In this document: piece by piece, positions 54,033 through 64,000 of the stretch | How positions within the stretch are numbered: the first letter of the stretch is position 1 | How the letters are laid out: every line of letters starts with the position of its first letter | Source: Phyllobacterium calauticae | GTDB taxonomy: Bacteria > Pseudomonadota > Alphaproteobacteria > Rhizobiales > Rhizobiaceae | Length of the DNA: 64,000 bases | Assembly: GCF_019991125.1 (NCBI RefSeq) | Contig: NZ_JAGENB010000005.1 | Coordinates: 1-64,000 of the forward strand | Reading direction: 5' to 3' | Notes under the pieces: model-generated | Database searches by the model: none | What the model saw: only the letters and a program-made list of their open reading frames with translations | Told to the model about the DNA's origin: nothing | Made by a program: the position numbers and the translations under genes

Positions 54033-55259
54033 TTATACCGGGACTGCCACGGGTTCACCCTTCACCTCGCGCATGCTCGGCAGGAAGATGGTCAACAGGC
54101 CGAGGAATGGCAGGTAGGAACAGACCATATAGACAAAGTCGATCCCCTTGTTGTCGGCAACGACCCCGAGAACCGCGGCTGCAATTCCGGCCATGCCGAA
54201 GGCGAAGCCGAAGAAGATGCCGGCGATCATGCCGACCCGACCCGGCACCAGTTCCTGCGCAAACACCACGATAGCGGGGAATGCCGAGGACAGGATGAGG
54301 CCGATGAACACGGTCAGCACGCCGGTCCAGAACAGGTTCGCATAGGGCATCAGCAGCGTGAACGGCAGGACGCCCAGGATCGAGAACCAGATGACGGTCT
54401 TGACACCGATCTTGTCGCCAACCAGTCCGCCGCCGATGATGCCGACAGCAGCGGCGCCGAGGAACAGGAACAGCATTAGCTGCGACTGTTGTACGGTGAT
54501 GCCGAATTTGTGGATCACGTAGAAGGTGTAGTAGCTGGAGATGCTGGCGAGATAGATGTTCTTGCTGAACACCAGCAGTGTGAGAATGATCAGCGACATC
54601 GTCACCTTGCGGCGCGGCAGTTTCAGGGTACGGCTGACCGGCGGCTTTTTCGCATTGGCGGCGCGATAGCGCTGGTACCAGTTGCCGACCTGATAGAGGA
54701 CGATCATGCCGATCAGTGCCGCCGCCGAGAACCAGGCGATGCTCTGCTGGCCGTGCGGCAGGATGATGAAGGCTGCAAGCAAAGGTCCGAGCGCCGTGCC
54801 GAAATTGCCGCCGACCTGGAACAGCGACTGGGCGAGGCCATGACGTCCGCCGGATGCCAGGCGCGCGACGCGCGAAGACTCCGGATGGAAGATGGACGAG
54901 CCGATGCCGATGAAAGCGGCGCCGATCAGCAGCATCGAATAGTGCGTGGCGATCGACAAGAGGCCGAGGCCAACCAGCGAAAAGCCCATGCCGACCGGCA
55001 GGGAATAGGGCATCGGGCGCTTGTCGGTATAGGTGCCGACGACAGGCTGCAGCAGGGACGCTGTGACCTGAAAGGTGAGCGTCAGCAGGCCGATCTGCTT
55101 GAAGTCGAGTCCGTAGTTGGTCTTGAGCATCGGATAGATGGCCGAGAGCATGGACTGCATCATGTCGTTGAGCAGATGGCAGAAGCTCACGGCAAAGATG
55201 ATGCCGAAGGCAGTTATTTCAGCGGAAGAGCGCTGTGCGGGCAGGGATGTATCGGTCAT
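54033..55259 (-). CDS. MFS exporter, fosmidomycin resistance (Fsr) type
   Basis: This 408-residue carrier has about 12 helices. The segments FCHLLNDMMQSMLSAIYPML, TFQVTASLLQPVVGTYTD, GIGSSIFHPESSRVARLASG and GLAQSLFQVGGNFGTALGPL are characteristic of the Fsr family of drug exporters. The longer frame upstream is dropped in favour of ATG 55259 (MTDTSLPAQ). It is divergent from a second AraC gene, the probable regulator. The natural substrate is unknown. Confidence 0.9.
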   Translation of the reverse strand: MTDTSLPAQRSSAEITAFGIIFAVSFCHLLNDMMQSMLSAIYPMLKTNYGLDFKQIGLLTLTFQVTASLLQPVVGTYTDKRPMPYSLPVGMGFSLVGLGLLSIATHYSMLLIGAAFIGIGSSIFHPESSRVARLASGGRHGLAQSLFQVGGNFGTALGPLLAAFIILPHGQQSIAWFSAAALIGMIVLYQVGNWYQRYRAANAKKPPVSRTLKLPRRKVTMSLIILTLLVFSKNIYLASISSYYTFYVIHKFGITVQQSQLMLFLFLGAAAVGIIGGGLVGDKIGVKTVIWFSILGVLPFTLLMPYANLFWTGVLTVFIGLILSSAFPAIVVFAQELVPGRVGMIAGIFFGFAFGMAGIAAAVLGVVADNKGIDFVYMVCSYLPFLGLLTIFLPSMREVKGEPVAVPV

Positions 55260-55390
55260 ATCAGGCGTTCCATCGGAAAATGAGGGTGTTGATTGCGTGC
55301 TTCGCGTCACCCTTCCCTTCCCTGATATACCTGTTGCACAAAACCTGCCTTCGTGGTTTGGTCTATTTCTTTCGCAAGTGGGCCAAGCCG

Positions 55391-56218
55391 ATGCTCTATC
55401 TGAAGTTTCCCGAGATGAGTTTCCACGCCAGGGATCTGGGGCGCGTGCATCTGCAGCGGCTGGAATGGCTTGAGCAATCGAAGGGCGATGTGGTTGCCGG
55501 ATTGGCGCACTATCCCACCGGGTGCCATGTTCCGGAGCATCAGCACAGCCTGTCGCAACTTCTGCACGCGATGACCGGGGTTGTCATGGTCTCCACCAAG
55601 TTCGGCCGCTGGATGGTGCCGCCGCATCATGCGCTATGGCTGCCGGCGGGCGTGCGGCATGCGGTGGATATGCACGGCGATGTCGCCATGCATTCGATCT
55701 ATGTCCGTCCCGATGCCGTTGAAGGATTGAAGAACCATCTGCACGTGGTTGCTCTGACCCCGCTCATGGATACGCTGATCCGGGAGGTTGTCGCTTCTCC
55801 GTCCGACGAGCAGGCGAGCCCGCGCACGACGTTCATGATGGGATTGCTGCTGCACGAGATTCCCAAGCTGGAAGAGCGCCCGCTCGGCCTGCCCTTCCCC
55901 GATGACACCAGGCTGGCGGCGCTGTGCCGGGGTTTTCTGCAAGACCCTTCACCCCGCACCAATATCGACAATTGGGCCGATCGCCTCGGCATGAGCCGCC
56001 GCACCTTTACGCGGTTTTTCCGGCGCGAGACGGGCTTAAGCCTGTCGACATGGCGCCAGCAGGCATGCCTGCTATCCGCTTTGCCGCGTCTGTCCGGAGG
56101 TGAAGCGGTGACGAGCGTTGCGCTTGATCTTGGCTATAACAGCGTTCCCGCCTTTACCACCATGTTCAAACGCATGCTGGGCGCCCCTCCCCGCAATTAT
56201 CTTCATTCGGCAGCCTGA
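55391..56218 (+). CDS. AraC family regulator with cupin-type N-terminus
   Basis: This 275-residue protein has an N-terminal cupin-like domain (GCHVPEHQHSLSQLLHAMTG, later WMVPPHHALWLPAGVRHAV) and a C-terminal AraC domain (DNWADRLGMSRRTFTRFFRRE and VALDLGYNSVPAFTTMFKRM). The ATG at 55391 has no strong ribosome site, and an ATG eight codons later is an alternative. It is divergent from the Fsr-like exporter gene and probably regulates it, as is common for this AraC subgroup. Confidence 0.87.
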   Translation: MLYLKFPEMSFHARDLGRVHLQRLEWLEQSKGDVVAGLAHYPTGCHVPEHQHSLSQLLHAMTGVVMVSTKFGRWMVPPHHALWLPAGVRHAVDMHGDVAMHSIYVRPDAVEGLKNHLHVVALTPLMDTLIREVVASPSDEQASPRTTFMMGLLLHEIPKLEERPLGLPFPDDTRLAALCRGFLQDPSPRTNIDNWADRLGMSRRTFTRFFRRETGLSLSTWRQQACLLSALPRLSGGEAVTSVALDLGYNSVPAFTTMFKRMLGAPPRNYLHSAA

Positions 56219-56236
56219 TTGCTTGCACCGGCATTT

Positions 56237-56267
56237 CCTGAGCGCCATCTTTCCGATGGCGCTCAGG
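56237..56267. terminator. Hairpin between convergent genes
   Basis: CCTGAGCGCCATC (56237-56249) and GATGGCGCTCAGG (56255-56267) form a perfect 13-bp stem with a 5-nt loop between the AraC and alpha-galactosidase stops. Neither strand has a good T-run, so it may act mainly as an mRNA 3' end. Confidence 0.6.
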
Positions 56268-56276
56268 AGACGTGGG

Positions 56277-58340
56277 CTATCCCGGAGCGCCCGGTGCTGA
56301 CCAGATTTGGTTGACTTGGTTTTTAGACGATCGGTCACACGGATAGGGAGCTACCAGTTTATTCTCGACAATTGAGCCGGCATAAATGTCCACACACTTT
56401 CGCGTCGAATCTGGGCTATGGGCAGACATATCAGACGGCTCCAAGGCGTCGTTGGCAAGGTGACCATTCAAGTAGTACGAGAAGTCCTGACTATTGTCTT
56501 CTGATCTGCCCTTACACTCAACAAGACCAAATTTGTCATTTGCAGCCATGGATAAACACAGTTTCGGATCTGCTGCCAGTTTGATGCGGTGCGCGGCGAT
56601 GTCACGCGACCAGATTTGCTGTTCGGATCCATTGCATGTGCTGATGGAAAATTTGGCAGTTGCGGTACTCTTGGAAGATGCAGTGAGGCACAAACCCTGT
56701 CCGCCAGCGCTGGGCACCGAATAAATCTGACCGGTAGGTATGACTTTAACCGTTTTGCCGTCGCATTTCGCTGCAAGCCGGTACATGGCATTGCCGTGAG
56801 CTTGAATAACCGTAGTCCACAACTCGTTCTTCGACAGGAGGCCTTCCGGCTTATCATCCCAGAGGTCTTTTGCGGAGACGGTGCAGCTTTGACCGGAAAG
56901 ATCGAGGCCTATGAATTGCAGATTTATTTTCTGCGGCTGAAGTTGCGTATTGCCCTTATTCAGAATGACAACGGCAAGCCGGTCTTGACTGAGCGGCTTA
57001 ACGACAACGTCCATTCCCTTGTCTGTAGCGGAATCCGTTTGATATGCGATATAGCCGCCGATGCCGAGTTCATCCTGATCAACGGCGATAATATCCTTGT
57101 TTGTCAGAATCTTGAGGGAGTCCTTGAGATGCGCGAGGGTTACGTCCGCATCATCCCTTCCCTTCGCCAGATAATCCTTGGTCAATCGCCGTATGTCGGT
57201 ACTGAGAAGCAGCGGGGCCCCCATGACGGACCAGAGTGCGAACTGGCTCTTTTCTTCATCGGTGTTCATGCCGTTGTCACCGATGAGCAACTGATCTGGG
57301 TCATTCCAACTGCCAGGCGCGACGTAACGGGAAAGTGCCACGGCAATATAGAAACTCGGATAGACACCCTTGTCGTTCTCTCCTCCTGCACCGGATGACC
57401 AGGGATTGCTGAGCGTATTGGAGACTGCATCATACGTGTAGTTCTTAATGTCACCCCCGACACGCCACATCTGGCCGAGCGGGCGAACCCAATCCATTGT
57501 TGTATATTTTTCGCTGGCGTTATTGCCATATGCAGCTGGCGCCGATTCTTCAAAAATGATTTTACGAACGCTATTTTTCGTGGCTTCTGCCAGAGCATCG
57601 GCCATTGCTTTGAAGAGCTCATTTTTGGATTTGTCAGTAACCGCGCCGGGGCGTTCTTTTTTTGGCCAATACGAATAGTCGGACGGGTCGTCACTTTTGT
57701 CATAGTCGCAGTTATCGTACTTCAGATAGTCGATACCCCATTTTGCGAAAGCAGTGGCATCTTGCCTTTCATGCCCTGCCGATGCGGGAAAGATTTGACA
57801 GGTCCGCAGTCCGGAACTGCTGTAGAGCCCGGCTTTAAACCCCATAGAATGTAAATATTGAACGTATTGGCTGAGATCAGCATCAAAACCATTATGTGAG
57901 CCGTCAGGCCAATGGCCATAAGTCCAGCTCGCCGCGCCTTTTAGAGATTCATTATCGTCCCGTGCCCGGTTCATCCAGCAATCATCGACGTTCAGATAGC
58001 TATACCCTGCATCCAGCAGGCCGGAATCTTTCATCGCACGTGCCTGGTCCAGCATGAAGTGCTGGAACGAATATTGACTTCGGCTACCGTCGTCATTCAA
58101 CGGCGCTTGGACGCCATTGATTGTTTCCAGTTTCGGCCAACTCTTGAATGGGTCTTGGGCGTTGCATTTAAAACGCGACCACGTTGTGAACCCCATGGGT
58201 GGTTTGGCCGCGAGTTTAGTCACTGACGGCATAGGAGCGCTGCCGGATGTCGATTGTTGTGCTGCGGCTCGATCGGTGTTGTACCCAGACAAAACTGAAC
58301 AAAGCAAAAGTGCCGATGCATACGGTAAAATGTTTTTCAT
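56277..58340 (-). CDS. Secreted GH27 alpha-galactosidase with ricin-type lectin tail
   Basis: This 687-residue protein has an N-terminal signal peptide and a GH27 (beta/alpha)8 barrel: PPMGFTTWSRF at the start, nucleophile Asp in YLKYDNCDYD, acid/base Asp in WRVGGDI and SWNDPDQLLIG. A beta-sandwich follows, and the C-terminal 140 residues hold repeated QIW-type motifs and paired cysteines as in ricin B lectins. It would release terminal alpha-galactose from oligosaccharides or plant galactomannans outside the cytosol. The lipobox-like LSGY has Tyr where a lipoprotein needs Cys. GC content is visibly lower than in the neighbours, which suggests transfer. The ATG at 58340 is preferred over a TTG six codons earlier. 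Confidence 0.9.
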   Translation of the reverse strand: MKNILPYASALLLCSVLSGYNTDRAAAQQSTSGSAPMPSVTKLAAKPPMGFTTWSRFKCNAQDPFKSWPKLETINGVQAPLNDDGSRSQYSFQHFMLDQARAMKDSGLLDAGYSYLNVDDCWMNRARDDNESLKGAASWTYGHWPDGSHNGFDADLSQYVQYLHSMGFKAGLYSSSGLRTCQIFPASAGHERQDATAFAKWGIDYLKYDNCDYDKSDDPSDYSYWPKKERPGAVTDKSKNELFKAMADALAEATKNSVRKIIFEESAPAAYGNNASEKYTTMDWVRPLGQMWRVGGDIKNYTYDAVSNTLSNPWSSGAGGENDKGVYPSFYIAVALSRYVAPGSWNDPDQLLIGDNGMNTDEEKSQFALWSVMGAPLLLSTDIRRLTKDYLAKGRDDADVTLAHLKDSLKILTNKDIIAVDQDELGIGGYIAYQTDSATDKGMDVVVKPLSQDRLAVVILNKGNTQLQPQKINLQFIGLDLSGQSCTVSAKDLWDDKPEGLLSKNELWTTVIQAHGNAMYRLAAKCDGKTVKVIPTGQIYSVPSAGGQGLCLTASSKSTATAKFSISTCNGSEQQIWSRDIAAHRIKLAADPKLCLSMAANDKFGLVECKGRSEDNSQDFSYYLNGHLANDALEPSDMSAHSPDSTRKCVDIYAGSIVENKLVAPYPCDRSSKNQVNQIWSAPGAPG

Positions 58341-58588
58341 TATATTTCCGTTCTTCAATTGGATCAGATGTAAAAAGGTTGCGTAAAAAATCCTCTGGCG
58401 AGTGAGATTGGAACCATGAAAATCGATACCAATAGTCGAGAAATGTAGCTAATTTTCAGCTATAAAAGAAAGTTAGCTTAGAAATGTAATTTTGCAACAT
58501 ATACCAATGTCGTAGAACCCGCCGTTCGCGGAGCATAGCGAACAGCCGTATAAGACCACAATGATCGTGGCATGAGGGCGTTGTAGAG

Positions 58589-61500
58589 TTACTCGGCCGC
58601 TTGAACCCGGGGGGCCGGAACATAGTTGAGGATCGGGCCGAGCCAGCGCTCGACTTCTTCGACGGGCATTGCCTTGCGCTCCGAATAATCCTCGACCTGG
58701 TCGCGCTCCACCTTGGCCACGCCGAAATAGTAGGATTCCGGGTGGGCGAGATAGACGCCGGAAACCGACGAGCCCGGCCACATGGCGTAGCTTTCGGTGA
58801 GGCGCACGTTGATCTGCCTTTCCGCGTCGAGCAGGCTGAACAGAGTATCCTTTTCCGTGTGATCGGGTTGCGCGGGATAGCCGGGTGCCGGGCGGATGCC
58901 GCGATAGGGCTCGCCGATCAGTTCATCTGGCTTCAAAGTTTCATCCGGTGCATAGCCCCAGTATTCCTTGCGCACCCGTTCATGCATCAACTCGGCAAAG
59001 GCTTCGGCAAACCGGTCGGCAAGGGCCTTCACCAGAATGGACGAATAGTCGTCATTCGCCCGCTCGAACCGTTCGGCAATGGCGATTTCTTCTATACCTG
59101 CCGTCACGACGAAACCGCCGATGTAATCCCCTTTGCCGCTGGCAACAGGTGCGACGAAATCCGACAGGGCGACATTCGGCCGGCCATCGCGCTTCGACAG
59201 CTGCTGGCGCAATGTATAGAGTGTGGCCAGCTCTTTCTGGCGCCCTTCGTCGGTGAACAGGCGGATATCATCGCCGACGGTTCCCGCCGGCCAGAAGCCG
59301 ATAACGGCTTTCGGATTAAACCACTTTTCATCAATGATCTTGGCCAGCATGGCCTGCGCGTCGGCAAACAACTGCCGCGCTGCCGCGCCCTGATGTTCGT
59401 CTTCGAGAATGGCGGGATAGCGGCCCTTCAGCTCCCATGTCTGGAAGAATGGCGTCCAGTCGATGTAGCGCGACAGTTCGGCGAGGTCGTAATTTTCGAA
59501 CACCCGCGTTCCAAGGAAGGACGGCTTCGGCGGTTCATAGCCCGACCAGTCGATCCTGTGGGCATTGGCGCGGGCCTTTTCCAGTGACAGCCGCTGCTTG
59601 TCTGCCTCATTGCGGGCATGGGTCTCGGCAACCTTGGTGTATTCGCTACGGATGTTATCGACAAAGCCGCCCTTGGTATCCGGCGAGAGAAGTTGGGAGA
59701 CGACGCCGACCGCACGGCTTGCATCGGTGACATAAACCGTCTGGCCCTTGTGATAGCGCGGATTGATCTTCACCGCCGTGTGCACGCGGCTTGTCGTGGC
59801 GCCGCCGATCAAAAGCGGAATATTGAACCCTTCGCGCTCCATTTCGGACGCGACATGCACCATTTCGTCGAGCGACGGCGTGATCAGGCCGGAGAGGCCA
59901 ATGATATCGACGTTCAGCTCCTTGGCTGTCTGCAGAATCTTGGTGGCGGGCACCATCACGCCGAGATCGATGATCTCGTAATTGTTGCAGGCAAGAACGA
60001 CGCCGACAATGTTCTTGCCGATATCATGCACATCACCCTTGACCGTCGCCATCAGCACCTTGCCGGCGCTTTCGCGTTCGCCCGTGCCGCCATTGGCGAG
60101 CTTCTCCGCCTCCATGTGCGGCAGGAGCAAGGCCACGGCCTGCTTCATCACGCGGGCGGATTTGACCACCTGCGGCAGGAACATCTTTCCTGCACCGAAG
60201 AGATCGCCGACAACGTTCATGCCTGCCATCAGCGGACCTTCGATCACATGCAGCGGCCGTTCGGCCGCAAGCCGCGCCTCTTCCGTGTCGACATCGATGA
60301 ATTCGGTAATGCCGTTGACGAGCGCATGGGAAATACGGTCGGCCACGCTCCATTCGCGCCAGGCGAGATCACGCTCACGTGCTTCCTTGCCGGCCGATCC
60401 CTTGTAGCGCTCGGCGAGGTCGAGTAGCCGTTCCGTCGCATCGTCGCGGCGGTTGAGCACGACGTCCTCACAGGCCTCGCGCAGTTCCGGATCGATGGAT
60501 TCATAAACTGCCAGCTGTCCGGCGTTGACGATGCCCATGTCCATGCCGACCTGGATCGCATGGTAGAGGAACACCGCGTGCATGGCTTCGCGCACAGGCT
60601 CGTTGCCGCGGAACGAAAAGGACAGGTTCGAGATGCCGCCGGAGATGTGGACATGCGGCAACGTTTCCGTGATCTGGCGTGTCGCCTCGATAAAGGCAAC
60701 GCCATAGCCGTTGTGCTCCTCGATGCCGGTGGCAACCGCAAACACGTTCGGGTCGAAGATGATGTCTTCGGGCGGGAACCCGGCTTCCTTGGTCAGGAGT
60801 TCGTAGGCGCGGGTGCAGATCTCGACCTTGCGCTCCAGCGTATCGGCCTGGCCCTCCGTGTCGAAGGCCATGACCACGACGGCCGCGCCATAGGCCCGCA
60901 CACGTTTTGCATGATGGAGAAAGGCTTCTTCGCCTTCCTTCATGGAGATGGAGTTGACGAGCGGCTTGCCCTGCACGCATTTCAGTCCGGCCTCGATGAC
61001 ATCCCACTTGGAACTGTCGATCATGACGGGCACGCGGGCGATATCGGGCTCGGCAGCAATCAGGTTGAGGAACTCGACCATCGCCTTCTCGCTGTCGATC
61101 AGGCCTTCATCCATATTGATGTCGATGATCTGCGCGCCATTGGCAACCTGATCGCGCGCCACATCCAGCGCCGTGGCAAAGTCGCCGGCGGTGATCAGCT
61201 TGCGGAACTTGGCCGACCCGGTGATGTTCGTGCGCTCGCCCACATTCACAAACGGAATGTCCTTGGTCAGCGTGAACGGCTCAAGGCCGGACAGGCGCAT
61301 ATGCGTGGAAATTTCCGGGATCTGGCGCGGCGGATACTTGCTGACCGCCTCGGCAATCGCCCGGATGTGATCGGGCGTCGAACCGCAGCAGCCGCCGACG
61401 ATGTTCAGCAGGCCTTCACTGGCAAAGCCTTCCAGCTGCTCGGCCATCGCTTCGGGGCTTTCGTCGTACTGGCCGAATTCATTGGGCAGACCGGCATTGG

Positions 61501-62365
61501 GATAGGCGCAGACAAATGTATCGGCAACGCCGGAGATTTCAGCCAGGTGGGCGCGCATCGCATTGGCGCCAAGCGCGCAGTTCAGGCCGATGGTGAAGGG
61601 TTCCGCGTGACGCACGGAATGCCAGAACGCCGTCGGCGTCTGACCGGACAAGGTTCGGCCTGAGAGATCGGTGATCGTGCCCGAAATCATGATGGGCAGG
61701 GTAATGCCCTTTTCCTCGAAGACTTCCTGCGTGGCGAACACCGCTGCCTTGGCGTTCAGCGTGTCGAAGATCGTTTCGATGAGGATGATATCGGCGCCGC
61801 CATCCATCAGGCCGCGCACCTGATCCGCATAGGCAATACGCAGATCGTCGAAGGTGACAGCGCGATAGCCGGGATTGTTCACGTCAGGCGAAATGGATGC
61901 GGTGCGGTTCGTCGGTCCAAGCGCACCGGCAACAAAGCGGCGCTTGCCGTCTTTCTGTTCGGCCTTGATCGCGGCGCGGCGGGCAAGACGTGCGCCATCG
62001 CGATTCAGCTCGTATACAACCTCTTCCATGCTGTAGTCAGCCTGGGCAATGGTCGTGGAAGAGAATGTGTTGGTTTCGAGAATGTCCGCACCGGCCATGG
62101 CATAGGCGTAATGGATGTCCTCGATGGCCTGGGGCTGCGTGAGAATCAGAAGGTCGTTATTGCCCTGCAGGTGACAGGAGCAGTCGGCGAAGCGTTCGCC
62201 GCGGAAATCGTCCTCGTTCAGGCTGAGGCCCTGAATCTGCGTGCCCATGGCCCCGTCGAGAATCAGGATGCGTTCGCGCGCCACCTTGGTCAGCGCTTCA
62301 AACACCTCCGAGCCATCCCGTGGAGCGCCCATGGGACCGAACAGATTATCGACTGCAATATTCAT
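58589..62365 (-). CDS. metH: Cobalamin-dependent methionine synthase
   Basis: This full-length 1258-residue MetH transfers a methyl group from methyltetrahydrofolate to homocysteine through B12. The homocysteine/zinc domain ends in [11 protein letters not shown]. The pterin domain has [12 protein letters not shown]. The cobalamin domain has [14 protein letters not shown], whose His is the lower cobalt ligand, followed by [13 protein letters not shown]. The SAM-binding reactivation domain has [12 protein letters not shown]. The upstream region has a perfect 20-bp palindrome over the probable promoter. A short inverted repeat (62373-62380 with 62397-62404) sits in the leader. No SAM or B12 riboswitch is seen. 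Confidence 0.97.
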   Translation of the reverse strand: MNIAVDNLFGPMGAPRDGSEVFEALTKVARERILILDGAMGTQIQGLSLNEDDFRGERFADCSCHLQGNNDLLILTQPQAIEDIHYAYAMAGADILETNTFSSTTIAQADYSMEEVVYELNRDGARLARRAAIKAEQKDGKRRFVAGALGPTNRTASISPDVNNPGYRAVTFDDLRIAYADQVRGLMDGGADIILIETIFDTLNAKAAVFATQEVFEEKGITLPIMISGTITDLSGRTLSGQTPTAFWHSVRHAEPFTIGLNCALGANAMRAHLAEISGVADTFVCAYPNAGLPNEFGQYDESPEAMAEQLEGFASEGLLNIVGGCCGSTPDHIRAIAEAVSKYPPRQIPEISTHMRLSGLEPFTLTKDIPFVNVGERTNITGSAKFRKLITAGDFATALDVARDQVANGAQIIDINMDEGLIDSEKAMVEFLNLIAAEPDIARVPVMIDSSKWDVIEAGLKCVQGKPLVNSISMKEGEEAFLHHAKRVRAYGAAVVVMAFDTEGQADTLERKVEICTRAYELLTKEAGFPPEDIIFDPNVFAVATGIEEHNGYGVAFIEATRQITETLPHVHISGGISNLSFSFRGNEPVREAMHAVFLYHAIQVGMDMGIVNAGQLAVYESIDPELREACEDVVLNRRDDATERLLDLAERYKGSAGKEARERDLAWREWSVADRISHALVNGITEFIDVDTEEARLAAERPLHVIEGPLMAGMNVVGDLFGAGKMFLPQVVKSARVMKQAVALLLPHMEAEKLANGGTGERESAGKVLMATVKGDVHDIGKNIVGVVLACNNYEIIDLGVMVPATKILQTAKELNVDIIGLSGLITPSLDEMVHVASEMEREGFNIPLLIGGATTSRVHTAVKINPRYHKGQTVYVTDASRAVGVVSQLLSPDTKGGFVDNIRSEYTKVAETHARNEADKQRLSLEKARANAHRIDWSGYEPPKPSFLGTRVFENYDLAELSRYIDWTPFFQTWELKGRYPAILEDEHQGAAARQLFADAQAMLAKIIDEKWFNPKAVIGFWPAGTVGDDIRLFTDEGRQKELATLYTLRQQLSKRDGRPNVALSDFVAPVASGKGDYIGGFVVTAGIEEIAIAERFERANDDYSSILVKALADRFAEAFAELMHERVRKEYWGYAPDETLKPDELIGEPYRGIRPAPGYPAQPDHTEKDTLFSLLDAERQINVRLTESYAMWPGSSVSGVYLAHPESYYFGVAKVERDQVEDYSERKAMPVEEVERWLGPILNYVPAPRVQAAE

Positions 62366-62410
62366 GACTTAAACGCCTCTTGGCCATCTTGGGACGAGAG
62401 GCGTAAACTC

Positions 62411-62430
62411 ACATAAAGATATCTTTATGT
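62411..62430. promoter_or_regulatory. Perfect 20-bp palindrome, probable metH operator
   Basis: ACATAAAGATATCTTTATGT is fully self-complementary and starts 45 nt upstream of the metH ATG. On the minus strand a TTGACA box (62428-62433) overlaps its outer edge, so a bound protein would block the promoter. The form fits sites of ArsR-family methionine-cycle repressors (SAH- or SAM-responsive) in Proteobacteria. The regulator is not in the window. Confidence 0.65.
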
Positions 62431-62556
62431 CAACAAATCAATTCCATTGGCGGCAGATTCTGTCGCAGCTGCGGCGTCCTGTCCCGCCGCAGCCGCGATG
62501 CCCGCATAAAGCGCGGCCACGCGACGAAAATGTCCTCGGAGCCGGCATTCTACGCA

Positions 62557-63696
62557 TCAATCCCATGCCAGCGCTCCGCCATTCTGGTATTCGATAACCC
62601 GGGTTTCGAAGAAGTTCTTTTCCTTCTTCAAATCCATCGCTTCCGACATCCACGGGAACGGATTGTCCGTGTCGGGAAAGACCTGGGCAAGGCCAAGCTG
62701 GGCGCAGCGGCGGTTGGCGATGAAGTGCATATAGCTTTCGCACAGGGCAGCATTCAGCCCGAGGAACCCGCGCGGCATGGTATCGCGGCCATAGGACGCC
62801 TCGAGCTCCGCCGCATCCCTGATCATTCCGCGCAATTCTTCGGTAAAGGCTTTCGTCCACAGATGCGGGTTCTCGTGACGGATCTGGTTGATCACGTCGA
62901 TGCCGAAATTCATGTGGATGCTCTCGTCGCGCAGGATGTACTGATACTGTTCGGCAATGCCGACCATCTTGTTGCGGCGGCCGAGCGACAGGATCTGGGC
63001 AAAGCCCGTATAGAACCACATGCCCTCGAAGATGACGTAGAAAGCCACGAGATCGCGCAGGAACTGCTGATCCATCTCGGGTGTGCCGGTCTTGAAATCG
63101 GGGTTGTCGAGATTTTGCGTGTGCTTGAGCGCCCATGCCGCCTTGTCGGTGATCGATGGCACTTCGCGATACATGTTGAACAGTTCGCCCTCGTCCAGGC
63201 CGAGACTTTCGACGATATACTGGAATGTATGGGTGTGAACCGCCTCCTCGAAGGCCTGACGCAAGAGATACTGGCGGCATTCCGGATTGGTCAGGTGGCG
63301 GTAGATGGCAAGGACAATATTGTTGGCAACAAGTGACTCGGATGCCGCGAAGAAACCGAGATTGCGCTTGATCATGCGGCGTTCGTCGTCGGTCAGCCCG
63401 TCCCTGGATTTCCACAGGGCGATATCCGCCTGCATCGACACTTCTGTCGGCATCCAGTGATTGTTGCAGCCATTGAGATATTTCTCCCAGGCCCAGTGAT
63501 ATTTGAGCGGCAGGAGCTGGTTGACGTCGGCCCGTGAATTGATCATCGCCTTGTCGTCGACGCGCACACGGCCACCGCCGCGTACGATATCGCCAAGACC
63601 CGTGGCATCGGCGGCGGGTGCCTGATCCGGTGCAAGGGCGGGATGAATGGCGCGGGCCGCATTGACGGCAGCTTCGGTGTTGGTCCAGTCAAGCAT
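62557..63696 (-). CDS. nrdB: Ribonucleoside-diphosphate reductase beta subunit (class I)
   Basis: This 379-residue radical-bearing subunit supplies the tyrosyl radical or metal cofactor for deoxyribonucleotide synthesis. Carboxylate and histidine metal ligands are seen in [26 protein letters not shown] and [31 protein letters not shown] lies in the central helix. The ATG at 63696 (MLDWTN) is preferred over the ten-codon longer frame. It lies 51 nt downstream of the nrdA gene in the usual nrdA-nrdB order. Confidence 0.95.
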   Translation of the reverse strand: MLDWTNTEAAVNAARAIHPALAPDQAPAADATGLGDIVRGGGRVRVDDKAMINSRADVNQLLPLKYHWAWEKYLNGCNNHWMPTEVSMQADIALWKSRDGLTDDERRMIKRNLGFFAASESLVANNIVLAIYRHLTNPECRQYLLRQAFEEAVHTHTFQYIVESLGLDEGELFNMYREVPSITDKAAWALKHTQNLDNPDFKTGTPEMDQQFLRDLVAFYVIFEGMWFYTGFAQILSLGRRNKMVGIAEQYQYILRDESIHMNFGIDVINQIRHENPHLWTKAFTEELRGMIRDAAELEASYGRDTMPRGFLGLNAALCESYMHFIANRRCAQLGLAQVFPDTDNPFPWMSEAMDLKKEKNFFETRVIEYQNGGALAWD

Positions 63697-63747
63697 GGTC
63701 TTTTCCTTCAATTCATTGCAAAGCATGTGTGGCAGGCGCGGTTGCGC

Positions 63748-64000
63748 TTACTGGCAGGCTTCACAGTCAGGATCGTTGATCGAGCAGGCATTGCCGGCCG
63801 GTTCCGACAGGATGATCGGTTCGGCAATCGGCTTGGCGGCGACCGCGTTAAGCTTGCCATCCGTGCCTTTCAGCGTGGACTTTTCCACGTGCGACGCCGA
63901 GCGCGAGCGCAGGTAATAGGTCGTCTTCAAGCCGCTGTTCCAAGCGAGGCGATAGAGCTCGTCCAGCTTCTTGCCGCTCGGATTGGCAATATAGAGGTTG
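63748..64000 (-). CDS. nrdA: Ribonucleoside-diphosphate reductase alpha subunit, 3' end (partial)
   Basis: Only the last 83 or so residues are inside the window. The frame stays open through position 64000, so the start lies beyond the right edge. The visible part reads NLYIANPSGKKLDELYRLAW and then the class I NrdA segment GLKTTYYLRSRSASHVEK. The tail ends CSINDPDCEACQ, whose last two cysteines (CEAC) are the redox pair that re-reduces the active site. It is followed by nrdB. Confidence 0.93.
   Translation of the reverse strand, partial: NLYIANPSGKKLDELYRLAWNSGLKTTYYLRSRSASHVEKSTLKGTDGKLNAVAAKPIAEPIILSEPAGNACSINDPDCEACQ

Noticed and set aside
58500-58560. Hairpin after metH as terminator
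   Set aside because: GTTCGC and GCGAAC give only a 6-bp stem with an 8-nt loop and no T-run, too weak to annotate.
62366-62460. SAM or cobalamin riboswitch upstream of metH
   Set aside because: The leader is only about 45 nt past the palindrome. It shows neither the SAM-II pseudoknot pattern nor a B12-box-like sequence, so protein-based control is the better reading.

Overview
The window is a stretch of an alphaproteobacterial chromosome, most likely from the order Rhizobiales (Phyllobacteriaceae/Brucellaceae-like). This rests on the GC-rich coding sequence, on the gene families (an FrcBCA/FrcK-type sugar transporter, the ligase-exonuclease-Lhr helicase-PdeM repair cluster, a fused two-domain Opp ATPase) and on a site resembling the Irr iron-control element of this order. 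The assignment to family is an inference. No tRNA, rRNA, CRISPR array or prophage was seen.

Layout. 0.1-2 kb: an insertion-sequence-like repeat pair and a diguanylate cyclase with duplicated sensor domains. 2.1-7.4 kb: an MFS carrier, then a DeLey-Doudoroff-type sugar-acid operon (SDR dehydrogenase, KDGal kinase, KDPGal aldolase, SMP-30 lactonase) divergent from its IclR regulator. 7.4-15.7 kb: a fructose/mannose/lyxose-type uptake locus (FrcB-C-A, D-lyxose isomerase, FrcK-like kinase) divergent from ROK regulator, RbsD/FucU mutarotase and PfkB kinase. It ends in a 5'-truncated proline iminopeptidase that also carries a REP palindrome in frame. 15.7-22.9 kb: a complete Opp-type peptide transporter with two tandem paralogous binding proteins. 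23.5-30.4 kb: a DUF1295 reductase and the four-gene ligase-associated DNA repair cluster.

30.4-37.9 kb: homogentisate (tyrosine) catabolism (hpd, maiA, fahA-like, hmgA) with Lrp and MarR regulators. It is interleaved with three small toxin-antitoxin-like modules (RelBE/YefM type, a small protein plus AbiEii-type nucleotidyltransferase, MazEF). 37.9-46.9 kb: a divergent locus that looks like one catabolic system: a sugar-type ABC transporter, M81 (MlrC-type) peptidase, RidA, SDR, RpiR regulator and a D-threonine-aldolase/D-serine-dehydratase-like PLP enzyme. Its substrate is unknown, and it is the best candidate here for an undescribed pathway. 46.9-48.7 kb: a YiaF/DUF3053 lipoprotein and two small genes without a recognised family.

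48.7-56.2 kb: an ABC-2 exporter, a TonB-dependent siderophore receptor, an AraC regulator under a probable Irr-type iron site, a fosmidomycin-resistance-like MFS exporter and a second AraC regulator. 56.3-58.3 kb: a secreted GH27 alpha-galactosidase with a ricin-type lectin tail and lower GC than its surroundings. 58.6-64 kb: metH, with a perfect 20-bp operator-like palindrome over its promoter, then nrdB and the 3' end of nrdA, which runs off the window.

Many operons carry a local regulator and a recognisable palindrome in the divergent control region (IclR, ROK, Lrp, MarR, RpiR). Strong intercistronic hairpins follow several binding-protein genes.
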